A DNA stretch of 36,609 nt from Rhodospirillales bacterium (GTDB taxonomy: Bacteria; Pseudomonadota; Alphaproteobacteria; Reyranellales; Reyranellaceae): positions 1 to 36,609 of the forward strand of contig WHTW01000073.1 of assembly GCA_009377525.1 (NCBI GenBank), written 5' to 3'. The notes below the pieces were generated by a model, which worked only from the letters and a program-made list of their open reading frames with translations, had not been told where the DNA came from and ran no database searches. The position numbers and the translations under genes are program-made. Positions 14,916-28,130 of this stretch are shown here, one piece after another. Every line of letters begins with the position of its first letter. Within the stretch, counting starts at the first letter, position 1.

Positions 14916-17900
14916 GCTTCTCGGGCTTGGCGAACTTGTTGTCGTGCAGCGACAGCACGACCGCCTTCTCGCCGGCATCGATGCGGTCGACCCCCGCCGC
15001 GCGGCACAGCACCTTGAGCGCCACGGTGTTCAGCAGGAATTCGGCCTCGGGCGGCATCTTGCCGAAGCGGTCGACGAGCTCGGCGGCGAAGGAGTCGATC
15101 TCGGCCTGGTTGGCCAGCGCGCCGATGCGCCGGTAGAGGCCCATGCGCACCGAGAGGTCGGCGATGTATTCCTCGGGCAGCAGCACCGGGATGCCGAGAT
15201 TGAGCTGCGGCGACCAGTCGGCCTGCTCCGCTTCCCGCGCCCTGCCCCGCGCCGCCGCCACCGCCTCCTCGAGAAGCTGCTGGTAGAGTTCTATGCCGAC
15301 CTCGCGGATATGGCCGGACTGCTCCTCGCCCAGCAGGTTGCCGGCGCCGCGGATGTCGAGGTCGTGGCTGGCGAGCTGGAAGCCCGCGCCCAGCGTGTCG
15401 AGGGTCTGCATGACTTCCAGCCGCTTGGAGGCCGTCTCGTTGAGCGCCAGGCCCGGCGGCACGGTGAGATAGGCGTAGGCCCGCATCTTGCCCCGGCCGA
15501 TCCGGCCGCGGAGCTGGTAGAGCTGGGCCAGGCCGAACATGTCGGCGCGATGGATCACCATGGTGTTGGCGTTCCTGATGTCGAGCCCGCTTTCGACGAT
15601 GTTGGTCGACAAGAGCACGTCGAACTTGCCTTCGACGAAGTCCTGCATGGTGTTCTCGATGGTCGTCGGCGCGAGCTTGCCATGCGCCATGGCCATGCGG
15701 ATCTCGGGCACCAGCTCGCGCAGCTCGGCCGCGATCTGCGCCATGTCCTCGATTCGCGGGCAGACATAGAAGCTCTGGCCGCCGCGATACTGCTCGCGCA
15801 GCAGCGCCTCGCGGATGGTCACACCGTCGAACGGCGTGACGAAGGTGCGCACGGCCAGACGATCGACCGGCGGTGTCGCGATCAGGCTCATGTCGCGCAC
15901 GCCGGTCAGCGCAAGCTGAAGGGTGCGCGGGATCGGTGTGGCGGTCAGCGTCAGCACATGGACGTCGGCGCGCAGCTCCTTCAGGCGCTCCTTGTGGGAG
16001 ACACCGAAGTGCTGCTCCTCGTCGACGATCAGCAGACCGAGGTCCTTGAACTCGATGCTCTTGGCGAGCAGCGCGTGGGTGCCGATCACGATGTCGATCG
16101 TGCCCTCCTTGATCGCCTCCTTGGTGGCCTTGGCCTCCTTGGCGGCGACCAGGCGCGACAGGCGGCCGATGCGCACCGGCAGGCCCTGGAAGCGCTCATT
16201 GAAGGTGCGGTGATGCTGACGCGCCAGCAGCGTCGTGGGCGCGATCACCGCCACCTGCTTGCCCGACAGCGCCGCGACAAAGGCCGCGCGCAGGGCCACC
16301 TCGGTCTTGCCGAAGCCGACGTCGCCGCAGACCAGCCGGTCCATCGGCTTGCCGGAGGACATGTCGTCCAGCACGTCGGAAATGGCCTGAAGCTGGTCGT
16401 CGGTCTCGGCGTAGGGGAAGCGGGCGCAGAATTCCTCGTAGGCGCCTTCGGGCGGGCTCATGGTCTCGCCGCGGCGGATGGCGCGCTCGGCGGCGATCTT
16501 GATCAGCCGGTCGGCCATGTCGGCGATGCGCTGCTTGAGCCGCGCCTTGCGCGACTGCCAGGCGACGCCGCCCAGCCGGTCGAGCGCGGCGCCCTCCTCC
16601 GCCGAGCCGTAGCGGCTCAGCACGTCGATGTTCTCGACCGGCACGAAGAGCTTGTCGCCGCCTTCGTAGGTCAGCCTGAGGCAATCGTGCCGCGCATTCT
16701 GGATTTCGAGCGTGATGAGGCCTTCATAGCGCCCGACGCCGTGCTCGCGATGGACGACCAGGTCGCCCTCGCCCAAGGCCGCCGCCTCGGCGATGAAGCG
16801 CTCGGATGGCCGGCGCTTCTTGGCCGGCCGCGACAGCCGATCGCCGATGATGTCCTCTTCGCCGATGACCTCCAGGCCATCCAGCACGAAGCCGTGCTCG
16901 AGCGGCCAGACGGCGACGCCGAGCGCGCCGGAGGGCAGGCCCTGCACCGTGGCGAAGTCGGGAACGGGCACCGGCGTCGTGGCGCCATGCTCCTGCAGCA
17001 GATGTTGCAGGCGGCTCGCCGAGCCTTCGGTGTAGCCCGCGACCAGAACACGCCGGCCGGCGGCGTTCGCGGCCTTCACGTGCTCGGCCACGACGTCGAA
17101 CAGGTTGACGCCCTGCGCCGTACGCGCGCGCGCGAAACCTTCGTGGCGGCGGCCGGCGAGATCGATCGTGTTCGGCGCGTCGGGCGCGGCATCGAAGCTG
17201 GTGAACTGGCCGACAGCGTGGCCTTCGAGCAGGCGATCCCACTCCGACGGTTTCAGGTAGATCCGTTCTGGCGGCACGGGCTTGTAGTCGGCCGCGCCCG
17301 TCATGCCGCCCTTGGCGCCGGTCTTGAGCCGCGCGTCGTAGTAGTCGGTAATCAGGTCGTGCCGCGCCTCGAAGGCCTCGGCGATCTGGTGATCGGCCGT
17401 GATGACCGCCTCGGGGCAGTAATCGAGCAGGGTTTCCAGCCGCTCATGGAACAGCGGCAGCCAGTGCTCCATGCCGACATGGCGCTGGCCGGCCGACACC
17501 GCTTCGTACAGCGCATCGTCGGTGGCGTTGCCGAACAGCTCGCGATAGCCGCCGCGGAAACGCGCGATGCTGTCCTTGGTCAGCAGCACCTCGCTCACCG
17601 GCAGCAGCACGACGTCCTCGCGCGTGCCGGTCGAGCGCTGGCTCATGGGGTCGAACGAGCGGATCTCCTCCAGCACGTCGCCGAACAGGTCGAGCCGCAA
17701 CGGCTCGGGCGTGCCGGGCGGAAAGAGATCGACCAGGCCGCCGCGCACGGCGAACTCGCCGGGCTCCATGACGGTCTCGGAGCGGCCATAGCCGTTCTCG
17801 CCCAAGAACTTCGTCAGCCAGTTGGCATCGACCGTCTGACCCTTCTTCAGGACCACCGCCGCTTCGGCGTAGAGGCTGCGTGGCGGCACCTTCTGCAGGG

Positions 17901-18261
17901 CGGCACCCACCGACGCCAGGATGATGCGCGCGGGCGCACCGGGCTTCTTCGGCGCCGCGAGACGCACCAGAGTCTCCAGGCGCTCGGCGACGATATCGGG
18001 ATGCGGCGACAGGCGGTCATAGGGCAGGCAGTCCCAGGCCGGGAAGACCAGGACCTCGCGCTCGGGCGAGAAGAAGCGCAGGCCGTCCTGCAGGCGCTCC
18101 AGCCGCTGGCCGTCGCGCGCCACGTGCAGGATGTCCTGCCCGCCCGTGGTGCGCGCCAGTTCAGCGAGCGCCAGCGCATCGGCGCCCTCGGGCAGGCCGG
18201 CGATGGTCCAGCGACCGGGCTTGCGCGGGATGACGGACAGGGTTTCGGAAAGCGATTTCAT
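14770..18261 (-). CDS. mfd: Transcription-repair coupling factor Mfd
   Basis: A 1163-residue SF2 translocase that removes RNA polymerase stalled at lesions and recruits UvrA. Order: UvrB-like N-terminal domains (1-350, with FPAWDCLPYDRLSPHPD), the RNA-polymerase-interacting CarD-like domain (about 480-550, LVVHREHGVGRYEGL), the RecG-like motor with Walker A GDVGFGKTE (K near 652), DEEQ near 747 and LTATPIPRTL, then HRADMFGLAQLYQLRGRIGR, and the C-terminal TRCF domain. Full length for the family. ATG 18261 (MKSLSETL) is favoured; GGAGG lies 11 bases upstream. A TTG at 18279 is in frame. Palindromic repeats sit directly upstream; sdhE is the preceding gene on this strand. Confidence 0.97.
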   Translation of the reverse strand: MKSLSETLSVIPRKPGRWTIAGLPEGADALALAELARTTGGQDILHVARDGQRLERLQDGLRFFSPEREVLVFPAWDCLPYDRLSPHPDIVAERLETLVRLAAPKKPGAPARIILASVGAALQKVPPRSLYAEAAVVLKKGQTVDANWLTKFLGENGYGRSETVMEPGEFAVRGGLVDLFPPGTPEPLRLDLFGDVLEEIRSFDPMSQRSTGTREDVVLLPVSEVLLTKDSIARFRGGYRELFGNATDDALYEAVSAGQRHVGMEHWLPLFHERLETLLDYCPEAVITADHQIAEAFEARHDLITDYYDARLKTGAKGGMTGAADYKPVPPERIYLKPSEWDRLLEGHAVGQFTSFDAAPDAPNTIDLAGRRHEGFARARTAQGVNLFDVVAEHVKAANAAGRRVLVAGYTEGSASRLQHLLQEHGATTPVPVPDFATVQGLPSGALGVAVWPLEHGFVLDGLEVIGEEDIIGDRLSRPAKKRRPSERFIAEAAALGEGDLVVHREHGVGRYEGLITLEIQNARHDCLRLTYEGGDKLFVPVENIDVLSRYGSAEEGAALDRLGGVAWQSRKARLKQRIADMADRLIKIAAERAIRRGETMSPPEGAYEEFCARFPYAETDDQLQAISDVLDDMSSGKPMDRLVCGDVGFGKTEVALRAAFVAALSGKQVAVIAPTTLLARQHHRTFNERFQGLPVRIGRLSRLVAAKEAKATKEAIKEGTIDIVIGTHALLAKSIEFKDLGLLIVDEEQHFGVSHKERLKELRADVHVLTLTATPIPRTLQLALTGVRDMSLIATPPVDRLAVRTFVTPFDGVTIREALLREQYRGGQSFYVCPRIEDMAQIAAELRELVPEIRMAMAHGKLAPTTIENTMQDFVEGKFDVLLSTNIVESGLDIRNANTMVIHRADMFGLAQLYQLRGRIGRGKMRAYAYLTVPPGLALNETASKRLEVMQTLDTLGAGFQLASHDLDIRGAGNLLGEEQSGHIREVGIELYQQLLEEAVAAARGRAREAEQADWSPQLNLGIPVLLPEEYIADLSVRMGLYRRIGALANQAEIDSFAAELVDRFGKMPPEAEFLLNTVALKVLCRAAGVDRIDAGEKAVVLSLHDNKFAKPEKLIAWLQKNAPLVRLRPDHRVIVQRAWNDERQRLSGVTSIVSSLAKLAA

Positions 18262-18280
18262 CGGACCGCGGGCCTCCAAC

Positions 18281-18306
18281 GCGGAATCGACTGAGGTCGA
18301 TTCCGC
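18281..18306. repeat. GAATCGAC hairpin module next to the mfd start
   Basis: GCGGAATCGAC (18281-18291) and GTCGATTCCGC (18296-18306) pair perfectly around TGAG. A near-identical hairpin (12-base arms) sits inside the repeat at 30629-30655. Just to its left, 18262-18276 repeats the GGACCGCG arm, so this looks like a partial repeat copy in tandem with the full copy at 18322. Confidence 0.8.
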
Positions 18307-18321
18307 TCTCCGCGCTCATCC

Positions 18322-18389
18322 TCTTCCGGACCGCGCGCATCCTGCGCGCTCATGAGCATGAGCGAGCCGGAGGCTCGCGGTCCGGAAGA
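18322..18389. repeat. Nested palindromic intergenic repeat, copy 2
   Basis: Outer arms of 14 bases pair perfectly (18322-18335 with 18376-18389; TCTTCCGGACCGCG). The centre has CGCTCATGAGCATGAGCG. Length is 68 bases, the same as copy 1. It lies between sdhE (stop at 18418) and mfd, both leftward, so it follows sdhE in the transcript. Confidence 0.88.
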
Positions 18390-18417
18390 CATGAGTCTAT
18401 CGAAACGCAGCATGCAC

Positions 18418-18687
18418 TTAGAACCTCACGCGGAACGCTTTTAGCTTGCGCAGCACCGGGGAGTCGGCCTCGGGCGGGGTCTCCGCCTGGCCGGTGACCC
18501 AGTCGAAGATCTCGTTGTCGCCCGCCGCCAGCAGCCGCTCGTACTGGTCGAGCTCGGCGGCGTCGAACTCCGCGATATGGGCACGCGCGAACTGACCCAG
18601 GAGGATGTCGTTCTCCTTGTTGCCACGATAGACGCTGCGATAGAGCAAACGCTTACGCCGCGTCTCGAGATCCAGCTCGCGCGTCAT
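18418..18687 (-). CDS. sdhE: FAD assembly factor SdhE
   Basis: An 89-residue protein of the SdhE/Sdh5 (DUF339) family, which helps attach FAD covalently to the succinate dehydrogenase flavoprotein in the cytosol. The R-G-x-x-E motif is present (R21 G22 N K E25 in SVYRGNKEND), preceded by RRKRLLYRS, with the usual helical bundle and F-D-W-V-T-G segment. Length is typical. It is divergent from recG (74-base gap) and upstream of mfd on the same strand, an order often seen in Alphaproteobacteria. Confidence 0.93.
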   Translation of the reverse strand: MTRELDLETRRKRLLYRSVYRGNKENDILLGQFARAHIAEFDAAELDQYERLLAAGDNEIFDWVTGQAETPPEADSPVLRKLKAFRVRF

Positions 18688-18761
18688 GTTTTCCCCAGAA
18701 AGCGGCGTAGCATATAGGTGGCTGCGATGGTGAAGTCACGCGGCCTAAAAGCCTAGCAACC

Positions 18762-20843
<2,082 letters not shown>

Positions 20844-20863
20844 GGCAACGAAGGAGGACGCAT

Positions 20864-22618
20864 TTGGGTTACCGTCTCGACAACCTCATTCCGCTCAAGG
20901 CGCGCCTCAACCATCTGCAGCTTGCCGGCTGGCAGCCGAGCAAGGTCGCCGAGCAGGGCCTGGGCTGCCAGCTGCTGGCCGACGTCATGATACCGATGCC
21001 CGACGGCGTGCGACTGTCGGCCGACGTCTATCTGCCGAAGAAGCCCGGCCGCTATCCGGTGATCCTGCAGCTCTCGGCCTACAATCGCGACCTGCACACG
21101 ATCGGGGTGCCGAAGGGCACCAACGAGATCGGCTCGCCGCCCATCATCACCGATCGCGGCTACGTGCAGGTCGTCGTCACCGCGCGCGGCATTGGCCGCT
21201 CCGAGGGCGAGCTGATGCGCTGGCAGGCCGAGTCGGAGGTGCAGGACCATCTCGCCTGCGTCGCCTGGTGCGCCGAGCAGCCGTGGTCGAATGGCGCCGT
21301 CTGCCTGTTCGGCACCTCGTACTACGGCATGAACCAGCCGACCATCGCCGCGCACCGCCCGCCCGCGCTCAAGGCATTCTTCTGCAACGAGATCTGCACC
21401 GACTACCGACGCCACGTCTTCCGCTACGCCGGCTACGCCAACATCGAATTCTTCGGCCTGTGGTCGGGCGCCAACTTCACGGCGAAGGGCGTCAAGCTCT
21501 ACGTCCCGCCGGTCGTGCGCGCCCTCTTGAGCCACGTCGTCAACCGGCCGTTCGTCTGGAAGCTCGTGCGGCCGCACATCGATTCGATCATGCAGGGCTT
21601 CAAGAAGAACCGGCCCATCCCGCGCGCGCACGAGAACCTGGTCGCCTTCTTCTCCGACACCGACGACGATCCCAAGAACCGCACCGCCGAGGGCGCGTTC
21701 CGACACCTGTCGCAGATCGAGGTGCCGTTCGTCGTGGCGCAGAACCGCGGCAACATCTCGCTGCACCAGTTCGGCGCATACGACCTGTTCGAGCGCGCCG
21801 GCACCGCGGCCAACCGCAAGTGGCTGATCGTCGGGCCGGCCGAGTACGAGCTGCCCGCCTACTCCTGGCAGCTCGAGGCGCTGGCCTTCTTCGACCATGT
21901 CGTGAAGGGGATCGACAACGGCTACGGCCGCCAGCCGGCCGTTCGCTGGGCGCGCGACGGCGCTTCAACCGGCGAGCCAGAATGGGGATCGGCCGCGGAC
22001 TTCCCGCCGCCCGCCTCGCGCCGACTGACGCTGCATCCGGCGGCCTCGGGCGCGTTGCAATCCGAACCCGCCGCCGAGGCATCGAGTCATTGGCTCGCGG
22101 TGCCGCAGGTGCCCGGCCTGGTGCCGGGCACCGACAGCGTCATGCCGCATGTGCTGCGCTTCAGCTCCACCGTGCCGGCCGACATGGAGCTGGTCGGCCC
22201 GGCTCAATTGCGGCTCGGCCTCGCGAGCACCGAGATCGACACCCACGTCACGGTCAGGCTCGACCGCATCGATCGCTCGGGCAAGCGGCAGTGCCTGTCG
22301 ATGGGCAACCAGCGGGCGGCGACCCGGCATGTCATGCTCGACGTCTCCACCAAAGCCGAGCGCGCCATCGACGATCGCATCAAGACCCCGTTGGTGCCGG
22401 GCGAGCCTGTCGACCTCGTGGTCAACATGACGCCGACGGCCGCGGTGCTGCGCGCCGGCGACACGCTGGAGCTCGCCATTGCGAGCCGCCCTGCCCTGCT
22501 CGCCGCATCGGTGCGCGACGGCTTCCTGAGCTACGAAGGCTACGCCCTGCCCCAGTACATTGCCCGCAACACCATGCTGCACGGCGCGCGGACGGCGCTG
22601 GAGCTCACGGCGCTCTAG
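20864..22618 (+). CDS. CocE/NonD family hydrolase (X-Pro dipeptidyl-peptidase S15-like)
   Basis: A 584-residue alpha/beta hydrolase. The N-terminal half holds the strand-loop IPMPDGVRLSADVYLPK, the oxyanion/RGIGRSEG region and the nucleophile elbow G-T-S-Y-Y-G with Ser152. The C-terminal half is the jelly-roll domain typical of CocE and S15 enzymes. No signal peptide is seen. Start is TTG 20864: AAGGAGG lies seven bases upstream and no better codon is near. Likely cleaves an ester or amide. Its TAG stop shares the sequence CTAG with the convergent DUF4139 gene. Confidence 0.85.
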   Translation: MGYRLDNLIPLKARLNHLQLAGWQPSKVAEQGLGCQLLADVMIPMPDGVRLSADVYLPKKPGRYPVILQLSAYNRDLHTIGVPKGTNEIGSPPIITDRGYVQVVVTARGIGRSEGELMRWQAESEVQDHLACVAWCAEQPWSNGAVCLFGTSYYGMNQPTIAAHRPPALKAFFCNEICTDYRRHVFRYAGYANIEFFGLWSGANFTAKGVKLYVPPVVRALLSHVVNRPFVWKLVRPHIDSIMQGFKKNRPIPRAHENLVAFFSDTDDDPKNRTAEGAFRHLSQIEVPFVVAQNRGNISLHQFGAYDLFERAGTAANRKWLIVGPAEYELPAYSWQLEALAFFDHVVKGIDNGYGRQPAVRWARDGASTGEPEWGSAADFPPPASRRLTLHPAASGALQSEPAAEASSHWLAVPQVPGLVPGTDSVMPHVLRFSSTVPADMELVGPAQLRLGLASTEIDTHVTVRLDRIDRSGKRQCLSMGNQRAATRHVMLDVSTKAERAIDDRIKTPLVPGEPVDLVVNMTPTAAVLRAGDTLELAIASRPALLAASVRDGFLSYEGYALPQYIARNTMLHGARTALELTAL

Positions 22619-24657
22619 CCGAGCTGCGCCACGTAAGCGCGCAGCGCCTCACGCGCCGCCTCGACGCCCTTCTCGGCATCGGCGCGGCGCTTGGCGATCG
22701 CCTCGAGGTCGGTCTCCTGCTTGTCGAGCGTCGCGAGGTAGCGCCGCTGCAGGTCGCTGTTGGCCGGCACGCGCGCGAGGTTGTCGCGCAGGCGGGCCTG
22801 CTCCTGGACGATCTGCTGGCGCTCGGCGTCGGCCTGCGTGACCTTGCGCTGGGCGTCGCTGACCGCGGCCTGCAGCTGCAGGATGCGGGTGAGCGCCTCG
22901 CGTGTCTTGGCATCGAACTCGCGCGCTCGGGCGTAGACCCGGATCTGGTCGGCTGAGCCGTTGACCAGGCGCAGCTCCTGCTGCCGGGTCTGCTCCTGCA
23001 CGACCTCGAAGGTCTGGGTCTGCTCGCCGCCCGGCAACTGGAACGTGATGCGGTAGTTGCCTTCGCTCAGCTCCACGCCCCCCTTGCCTGAGGATTGGGG
23101 GTCGGGCTTGACCAGGGTCCAGCCCGGCAGGCGGCGCTGTACGACCACGAGCTGGCGCGGCTCCTTGGCCGGACCCTTCACGCGATAGGTCACGGTCTGG
23201 CGCACGATGCGCGACAGGCGGAGCGCACCCTGGGCGATCGTGCCCGTGGCGATGCGGTCGGTCTGCGCCGCGTCACGTTCGATCACGATCTTCTCGTCGA
23301 GTGCATAGGCGAGCAGGCGCGTCTCGCCGACCGGGAAGCCCGACAGCCGCGCGTCGCCGACATAGGCGACGTAGCCCGCCTTGTCGCGCTCGTAGAGCGT
23401 GATCAGACCGGCCGGCAGGCCGCTGTCGCCGTCGTTGGTGAGCCGGATCGCCGCCAGGGGATTCCTGGGCGCGGTCTCGGCCTGGTAGAGCGCCAGCCGC
23501 TGCACCGGCACCTGGCGGTCGATGATCGGGATCGAGAGCGTGCGGCCGTTGGCGACACTCACGCTGCGCGGAAAGCGGAACACGACCTGGGTCGCGGCAT
23601 CTGTCGCTTCGAACTGGTCGGCGGCGGCCGCGCCGGCCGGCGGCGGCGCCATCGCCGCGGCAGCCGCACCGCGTTCCTGCTGTGGGCGATAGGGCGCAGG
23701 CGCCGGAGGCGGCGGCGGTGGCGGTTCCGCCTTCAGGCGGTCCTGCGCCTCGACGCCGCCGCGGTCGACGCCGGGCATCAGCCGGCCGGCGACCTCGATC
23801 GGCACCTCGGGCCGCTTGACGTAGTAGGCCTCGTAGAGCGCCTGGCGGAAGGCGACGGGCCGGCCCGAGACCAGCGTCAGCTCGACGTCCCGCCAATCCT
23901 GGCCACTCAGGTTCTCGACCGTCGCCCAGCCCTGCAGCGCCGAGTGCGCCGCCGTGGGATCGGCCGGCAGTGTCAGGCGGTAGGACGCCTTCCACACCGG
24001 CACTTCGACGACATAGGCGACGCGCACGGTGCGCTGGCCCTGGCCGCGCGCCGACAGCTCGATGGTACGCGCATCCTTGGCGCGATTGTTCTGGATGGCG
24101 AGCAGCGCGTTGCCGACCTTCTCGCGCAGGGCGGCGTCGGCGAACTGCAGGTTCTCGGCCTCTTCCAGGATGAACTGCTGCAGGCCGCGATCGGTCAGCA
24201 GGGTGACGCGCGTGCGCTCGGTCGTGGCCTTGCCATCGTTGAGCGCCACGGTCTCCTTCTGCACCGAGACGATGCGGCCGGTGATGGCGCGCGCGCCGCC
24301 CACCGTCACCTGCGCGCCCTTCAGCGTTGACAGCAGGTCGGCCGGCGAGCCGAGCGAGTCCTGGTCGAACGGCAGGTCCTTGAAGGCCTGCACCAGGGGC
24401 TCGCGGCCGGGCAGGCTCAGGCCACCCACCCCGCCCTTGTCGTCGTAGACCACCAGGCTCTTCAGCACGTCGTCGACCTGCTCGAGCGAGACGGTGAGCC
24501 GCAGCGTGGCGTCGCCGTCAACCGTGGCCTCGTACTCGAAATAGCCGAGGCCGCCGGACGACAGCATGACGCGCTTGAGCGCGAGGTCCTGGGCAAAAAC
24601 CGATAGCGGAAACGCGAACAGGCCGAACAGGGCGACGACGGACAGAAAGTAATGCAT
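22615..24657 (-). CDS. Exported DUF4139 domain protein
   Basis: A 680-residue protein with a signal peptide (MHYFLSVVALFGLFAFPLSVFAQ). The N-terminal part (LKRVMLSSGGLGYFEYEA) is followed by the DUF4139 beta-rich body with WKASYRLTLP and GWATVENLSGQDWRDVELTLVSG spread over about 215-275. A Pro/Ala-rich linker lies near 310-345, then more beta structure. The last 75 residues form a charged coiled coil (DAQRKVTQADAERQQIVQEQ). Probably periplasmic; family function unknown. ATG 24657 has GGGAGA upstream; the frame further up is not credible. Confidence 0.82.
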   Translation of the reverse strand: MHYFLSVVALFGLFAFPLSVFAQDLALKRVMLSSGGLGYFEYEATVDGDATLRLTVSLEQVDDVLKSLVVYDDKGGVGGLSLPGREPLVQAFKDLPFDQDSLGSPADLLSTLKGAQVTVGGARAITGRIVSVQKETVALNDGKATTERTRVTLLTDRGLQQFILEEAENLQFADAALREKVGNALLAIQNNRAKDARTIELSARGQGQRTVRVAYVVEVPVWKASYRLTLPADPTAAHSALQGWATVENLSGQDWRDVELTLVSGRPVAFRQALYEAYYVKRPEVPIEVAGRLMPGVDRGGVEAQDRLKAEPPPPPPPAPAPYRPQQERGAAAAAMAPPPAGAAAADQFEATDAATQVVFRFPRSVSVANGRTLSIPIIDRQVPVQRLALYQAETAPRNPLAAIRLTNDGDSGLPAGLITLYERDKAGYVAYVGDARLSGFPVGETRLLAYALDEKIVIERDAAQTDRIATGTIAQGALRLSRIVRQTVTYRVKGPAKEPRQLVVVQRRLPGWTLVKPDPQSSGKGGVELSEGNYRITFQLPGGEQTQTFEVVQEQTRQQELRLVNGSADQIRVYARAREFDAKTREALTRILQLQAAVSDAQRKVTQADAERQQIVQEQARLRDNLARVPANSDLQRRYLATLDKQETDLEAIAKRRADAEKGVEAAREALRAYVAQLG

Positions 24658-24761
24658 GGGCTCTCCCGGGCGATGCGCGCGGAGCGTGAACGCGGACTGT
24701 GACGCAACCGCGGCGGCGGGACGACGAAACTTGGTTAGCTGGGAGCCACGTCTTCTCATGC

Positions 24762-24823
24762 TCTTCTGGACCGCGCGCCTCTGGCGCGCTCATGAGCGCG
24801 CGGGACGCACGCGGTCCGGAAGA
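24762..24823. repeat. Nested palindromic intergenic repeat, copy 3
   Basis: Arms 24762-24775 and 24810-24823 (TCTTCTGGACCGCG; one mismatch) with the centre GCGCGCTCATGAGCGCGC. At 62 bases it is the shortest copy. It carries CTCTGG where other copies have ATCCTG, a variant shared with the inner arms at 7113-7170, which links the two repeat families. It follows the last gene of the cox/suf cluster (stop at 24842). Confidence 0.85.
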
Positions 24824-24841
24824 CCATGACGCCCCTAGCTG

Positions 24842-25249
24842 CTAAGACAAAGCCTCTTTCAGCGCTTCGAACGGCAGCAAAACACATTCATGCCGCGACT
24901 TGTGGCTCCTGACCGGGGCGAAGGCCGCGAACGGCTCGCCGGCCTCGCCCTCCTCGCGGCCGATGGCGCGCTCGGCGTCGAGGCGCACCTTTTCGATGCC
25001 GGCGGCATTGCGGCCGACGGCGACCGAGGCCAGCGCCGAGGCCGAGGCCTGGCAGAGCAGGCAGCCGCGCACCTGATGGGCGATCTCGGCGATCTTGCCG
25101 CCATCGTCGAGCCTGACGTCGATGATAACGCGATCGCCGCACAACGGATTGTCGCGCCGCGCCGACTTGGTGGGCGCGGTGAGCTTGCCGGCACCGGTCT
25201 TGGCCTTGGCCAAGGCGACGATGCGGTCCTGATAGAGCTGGTCGGTCAT
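24842..25249 (-). CDS. SufU/IscU-like iron-sulfur or sulfur-transfer scaffold
   Basis: A 135-residue NifU_N-fold protein. C37 and D39 lie in NPLCGD, C63 in RGCLLCQAS (extra C66), and C122 in RHECVLLPF. The C63-C122 spacing is closer to Bacillus SufU (Zn-bound partner of SufS that accepts its persulfide) than to IscU, whose ligands are about 43 residues apart. ATG 25249 overlaps the SufS-like stop (ATGA). Last gene of the leftward cluster; sufB, sufC and sufD are absent nearby, so a role in sulfur relay to the molybdenum pathway is plausible. A general Fe-S role remains possible. Confidence 0.85.
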   Translation of the reverse strand: MTDQLYQDRIVALAKAKTGAGKLTAPTKSARRDNPLCGDRVIIDVRLDDGGKIAEIAHQVRGCLLCQASASALASVAVGRNAAGIEKVRLDAERAIGREEGEAGEPFAAFAPVRSHKSRHECVLLPFEALKEALS

Positions 25250-26462
25250 CTGAGCGTGCGGGCCGCGTGCTGCACGCCGGTCAGCAGGGCGTCGATGTCG
25301 GTGTTGTCGTTGTAGGGCGCGATCGACACCCGGGTCGTGCCGTCAAGATCGAAGCGGTCCATCAATGGCTGGCAGCAGTGATGGCCGGCGCGCACCGCGA
25401 CGCCAAACGAATCCAGGGTCTGCGCCACGTCGTGCGGATGCACGCCGTCGAGCAGGAACGACAGCACGGGATAGCGGTTCTGCGTGCTGCCGGGGCCGAA
25501 TAGCGCGGTGCCGTCGATCTTCTGCAGGCCGTCCATCAGCCGCTCGACCAATGCCATCTCGTGTGCATGCGCTTCCTTCCAGTCGAGGCCGCGCATCCAC
25601 TTGCAGGCCGCGCCCAGCCCGATCGCCGGCCCGATCGGCGGCGTGCCGGCCTCGAAGCGGCGCGGCGGCGGCGCCCAGGTCGTCTCGGCGAAGGTGACGC
25701 GGCCGATCATCGAACCGCCGCCATGGAACGGCGGCATGGCCTCGAGAAGCTCGGCCTTGGCCCACAGCACGCCGATGCCGTTCGGCCCATACGCCTTGTG
25801 GCCGGCGAAGGCATAGAAATCGATGCCCATGGCCGGCAGGTCGAGCGGGCCGTGCGGTGCACGCTGCGCGCCGTCGAGCATGACCTTGGCACCGACTGTC
25901 CTGGCGAGCGTCACCACGGCATGCACGTCGACCAGCGTGCCGGTGACGTTGGAGACGTGGGCAAGCGAGATCAGCTTGGTGCGCGGCGTCAGCAGACGCG
26001 GCAGGGCGTTGAGGTCTATGCGGCCGTTGACCGTCACGGGCACGACGTCGATCTCGATGCCGCTCCTCTGGCGCAGGAGCTGCCAGGGCACAATGTTGGA
26101 ATGGTGCTCGAGCTCCGACAGGATGATGCGATCGCCCGCCCTCAGCAATGAGCCGTAGGAATAGGCGACGAGATTGATCGCCGCCGTGCAGCCGCCGGTG
26201 AACACGACCTCCATCGGATCGACGCCCAGGAAAGTCGCGACCTCGACGCGCGCATTCTCGTAGGCCTCGGTGGCCCGTTCGGCCAGGCGATGCACGCCGC
26301 GCAGCACGTTGGCGCGGCTGGTGGTCTCGTAGACGCGCACGGCGTCGAGCACGGCGTCGGGCGTCTGCGCCGAGGCGCCGTTGTCGAGATAGTGCACCGG
26401 CTGGCCATCGATGATCTGCGACAGGATGGGGAACTGGCGGCGGACGGCTGAAACGTCGAAAC

Positions 26463-26466
<4 letters not shown>
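25246..26466 (-). CDS. SufS-like cysteine desulfurase (group II)
   Basis: A 406-residue fold-type I PLP enzyme that takes sulfur from cysteine as a persulfide. Motifs: HYLDNGASAQTP near 25, SELEHHSNIVPW, the PLP Asp and Gln in MLDGAQRAPHG, Schiff-base Lys in FAGHKAYGP, and the active Cys in RAGHHCCQP (SufS-type RxGHHC-x-QP). Length matches SufS. The start overlaps the fused MoeA/MobA-like stop (ATGA 26463-26466) and the end overlaps the SufU-like start, so it is locked inside a molybdenum-cofactor operon rather than a suf operon. Confidence 0.9.

Positions 26467-28126
<1,660 letters not shown>

Positions 28127-28130
<4 letters not shown>

Noticed and set aside
14554..18294. A 1246-codon frame antisense to mfd
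   Set aside because: Mfd is unmistakable on the other strand; the antisense frame is a product of third-position GC.
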